Positions 35,845 through 37,897 of a DNA stretch of 37,897 bases are shown here, one piece after another. The stretch is from assembly GCA_947167765.1 (NCBI GenBank), contig CAMVJI010000008.1:1-37897 (forward strand). The letters run 5' to 3'. A model generated the notes under the pieces. It was not told the DNA's origin. It was given only the letters and a program-made list of their open reading frames with translations, and did not search any database. Position 1 is the first letter of the stretch, and each line of letters opens with the position of its first letter. Source of the stretch: an uncultured Butyrivibrio sp. (GTDB lineage: Bacteria > Bacillota > Clostridia > Lachnospirales > Lachnospiraceae). The position numbers were made by a program, and so were the translations under genes.

Positions 35845-37497
35845 TTACTGCTGCATTGCCTCAACAATTGCAGGAAGCAGCTGTTTCTTTCTTGAAACAA
35901 CACCAGGAAGCACAACACTGTTCCCCTCAGCAGAAAGACCAAATGCACTGTTGATAGTGTGCAGTGCTTTATTGCCAGAAAAGATGATCTCTGATGATTC
36001 ATCAATGATATTTGTCAACATAAAGAAGATCATATCAAGACCATCATCCCCTGTAACATCCTTAAGTTCAGGTTCAATTCTGCTTTTTATCTCAACAAGC
36101 TCCTCTGAGCTCATTGAATTGATCTGTCCTATTCCAATTGTAAGATCATCAACAGTAAATTTCTTAAAGTCCTGATGAAGGATCTCAGAGGCACTCTTGC
36201 CACTTAAGTTAGATCCTGCATGGAACATCTCTTTTGCAAATTCCTCATAATCTATCTGCGCAATCTTAGACAACTCCTCTCCTGCGTTTCTGTCTACCTG
36301 GGTGCAGGTTGGAGATCTGAACATAAGTGTATCAGAAAGGATCGCTGCAAGAAGAAGTCCTGCTGTTTTAGGATCTATCTCAACACCATACTCCTTGTAC
36401 ATCAGATAGATGATGGTGCAGGTTGATCCAAGAGGCTGATCTCTAAAGAACACAGGACCTGAAGTCTCAATGGTGCGAAGTCTGTGGTGATCGATGATCT
36501 CCAGGATATCTGCAGAATCTGCGCCATTAACTGCCTGATTCTTCTCGTTGTGATCCACAAGGATCATCTGCTTTTTGTGAGCGCCAAGGAAATTCCTTCG
36601 GCTGATCATACCAATATAGTTGTCGTTCTTATCAAGGACAGGGAAATATCTGTGCCTCATGGAAGCCATTACTTCCTGGATATCCTCAATAAAGTCGTCC
36701 ATATAAAAAGTAGCCAGATTATCTTTTTTCATGATGTAATCTATTGGCATACTCTGATTGATAAGTCTTGCCACAACAAAGGTGTCATGGGGCGTTGTAA
36801 TGATCCTGGTTCCATGTTCAGCAGCCTGGCTCTTAATTGTTCTTGTAACCTCTGCCCCTTCACATACTATGATACAGGATGCTTCAAGTTCAATAGCGCA
36901 CAGCTGTGTTTCGTATCTGTTTCCTAAAATAACTATATCACCCTTTTCAATGACATTTTCCATCATCTCTGGGCTTGCAGCTGCTATGACCACCTTACCA
37001 CTTTCAAGGCTGTCCTGGATATTTCCCACAATAAGCTCTCCATCAAGGGTCTCTACTATGTTCTTGTATGAGGTCTTAGCCTGAGAAAGGATGTGTGGAT
37101 CAATAACATCCATATAGGTTTCTACGATATCGTTAGTTGTAACAATTCCTGTAAGCTTGTCGCCCTCTGTAGCACAAAGAGTAACAACATCAGCATCTCT
37201 CATCTTCGCCCAGGCATTTTTTAAAGAAAGGTCGCTTGTAACTCCATCAAGCCTTCTGATCTCCATATCTCTTACCTGAGTTCTGACATCCTTGATATAT
37301 GCAGGAACATCTACACCAAAGTGAGATAATACAAACTGTGTCTCCTCATTGAGGTGTCCAGCCCTGCATGCTATATAATTGCCTCCAAAGGCCTTGTTTT
37401 TCAGGTTTGCATAAGTAATAGCTGCACAGATAGAGTCTGTGTCAGGATTTTTATGTCCTATTACAAAAACAGGTCTTGTATCTTCAATATTGTTCAT
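35845..37497 (-). CDS. ppaC: Family II (manganese) inorganic pyrophosphatase with CBS and DRTGG domains
   Basis: A 550-residue DHH-superfamily pyrophosphatase that hydrolyses PPi. The catalytic domain is split: GHKNPDTDS at 14-22 supplies metal ligands, a CBS-DRTGG-CBS insert occupies about 65-300 (DGVTSDLSLKNAWAKM, TGIVTTNDI, then DDFIEDIQEVMAS...GMISRRNFLG), then VDHNE, the DHH motif (IDHHR) and the C-terminal substrate motif VSRKKQ. In characterised relatives, CBS domains bind AMP/ADP (inhibiting) or ATP and diadenosine polyphosphates (activating), and that regulation is expected here. The ATG at 37497 has GGAGG upstream and a good promoter at 37522-37550. Housekeeping gene; nothing is missing. 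Confidence 0.95.
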   Translation of the reverse strand: MNNIEDTRPVFVIGHKNPDTDSICAAITYANLKNKAFGGNYIACRAGHLNEETQFVLSHFGVDVPAYIKDVRTQVRDMEIRRLDGVTSDLSLKNAWAKMRDADVVTLCATEGDKLTGIVTTNDIVETYMDVIDPHILSQAKTSYKNIVETLDGELIVGNIQDSLESGKVVIAAASPEMMENVIEKGDIVILGNRYETQLCAIELEASCIIVCEGAEVTRTIKSQAAEHGTRIITTPHDTFVVARLINQSMPIDYIMKKDNLATFYMDDFIEDIQEVMASMRHRYFPVLDKNDNYIGMISRRNFLGAHKKQMILVDHNEKNQAVNGADSADILEIIDHHRLRTIETSGPVFFRDQPLGSTCTIIYLMYKEYGVEIDPKTAGLLLAAILSDTLMFRSPTCTQVDRNAGEELSKIAQIDYEEFAKEMFHAGSNLSGKSASEILHQDFKKFTVDDLTIGIGQINSMSSEELVEIKSRIEPELKDVTGDDGLDMIFFMLTNIIDESSEIIFSGNKALHTINSAFGLSAEGNSVVLPGVVSRKKQLLPAIVEAMQQ

Positions 37498-37521
37498 TAG
37501 TAATCCTCCAAGCGTACATGC

Positions 37522-37550
37522 AGTTTACCACTCCTTGCCACAAGTATCAA
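37522..37550 (-). promoter_or_regulatory. Promoter of the pyrophosphatase gene
   Basis: On the minus strand TTGATA (37550-37545), 17 bases, TAAACT (37527-37522), 25 bases before the ATG. It lies just downstream of the ABC transporter stop codon, so the gene need not depend on read-through. Confidence 0.55.
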
Positions 37551-37560
37551 GGAAATAATT

Positions 37561-37897
37561 TCAGGCAAACTGAGAGTTATATAGTTCACTATAAAACCCT
37601 TTCTTGTCAAGAAGCTGCCTGTGACCACCTTGTTCTATTATGTGGCCATCCTTCATTACAAGGATAACATCGGCTTCTCTAATGGTCGAGAGCCTGTGAG
37701 CAACAATGAAGCTGGTCCTCCCCTGCATCATCTTGTTAAATGCCTTCTGAATTCGGATCTCAGTCCTTGTGTCTATGGAAGATGTAGCTTCATCAAGTAT
37801 CAGCATTGGCGGAACCTTAAGCATGACTCTTGTAATACAAAGAAGCTGCTTCTGTCCCTGGGATAGAGAGCCGCCATTTTCTGAAATGACTGTGTTA
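37561..37897 (-). CDS. ABC exporter, C-terminal part of the ATPase domain (5' end outside window)
   Basis: The last ~111 residues of an ABC transporter nucleotide-binding domain: the signature motif LSQGQ, Walker B (MLILDEATSSID), the switch His (IVAHRLSTI) and a C-terminal DGHIIEQGGHRQLL tail. These features match fused-exporter half-transporters of the MdlB/MsbA type, whose membrane domain would precede this region. The substrate is unknown. The reading frame is open to the right edge. It ends 63 bases before the pyrophosphatase start. Confidence 0.93.
   Translation of the reverse strand, partial: NTVISENGGSLSQGQKQLLCITRVMLKVPPMLILDEATSSIDTRTEIRIQKAFNKMMQGRTSFIVAHRLSTIREADVILVMKDGHIIEQGGHRQLLDKKGFYSELYNSQFA

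Overview
The window looks like chromosome of a Lachnospiraceae bacterium, most likely Butyrivibrio or a near relative. This is inferred from moderate GC, Gram-positive Shine-Dalgarno sites, many TTG/GTG starts, a surface protein ending in the VLGARR...TGD type of anchor common in that family, and gene content (GPH/MelB-like sugar symporter, CBS-DRTGG pyrophosphatase, FtsA-like protein with a long C-terminal extension). Nearly everything is on the minus strand; the only plus-strand gene is a NUDIX hydrolase. I see no insertion sequence, prophage, CRISPR array or other sign of recent transfer.

Layout, in minus-strand transcription order from the right edge. (1) 37.9-35.3 kb: 3' end of an ABC exporter, a manganese-type inorganic pyrophosphatase with CBS/DRTGG regulatory insert, a small unknown protein and tRNA-Leu(CAA). 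(2) 35.3-33.5 kb: NUDIX hydrolase divergent from an HD-GYP c-di-GMP phosphodiesterase. (3) 33.3-29.8 kb: a GT-B glycosyltransferase-like protein, a MelB-type symporter and an ATPase-fold protein, coupled by overlapping or close-set genes, behind a candidate promoter with an 18-bp palindrome. (4) 29.6-20.2 kb: a housekeeping run of zinc-finger membrane protein, DNA polymerase I, dephospho-CoA kinase, FtsA-like protein, WalJ/YycJ-like hydrolase, ACT protein, UPF0210/DUF711 protein and two small membrane proteins. (5) 19.9-17.2 kb: a wall- or membrane-anchored choice-of-anchor-A surface protein. (6) 17.1-10.7 kb: an MMPL/RND transporter coupled to a 1324-residue GLUG-repeat membrane-anchored protein. 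(7) 10.6-4.1 kb: the F-type ATP synthase operon (a, c, b, alpha, gamma, beta, epsilon) followed by a lipoprotein and a terminator. (8) 4.0 kb to the left edge: acyltransferase, cobalamin-dependent MetH and the start of an acetolactate synthase-like gene.

The most unusual observation is the ATP synthase. There is no separate delta (atpH) gene and no room for one. Instead the alpha subunit carries about 82 extra N-terminal residues that resemble the C-terminal, b-binding domain of delta/OSCP, so the N-terminal docking domain of delta is absent and every alpha would carry a b-binding domain. The second is a 722-residue DNA polymerase I whose 5'-nuclease domain has lost nearly all metal ligands and whose 3'-exonuclease motifs also look degraded, leaving an intact polymerase module. 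Third is a glycosyltransferase-like/MelB-like/ATPase-fold operon of unknown function behind a candidate operator. Terminators and promoters are packed tightly: the ATP operon promoter lies partly inside the terminator hairpin of the gene upstream.
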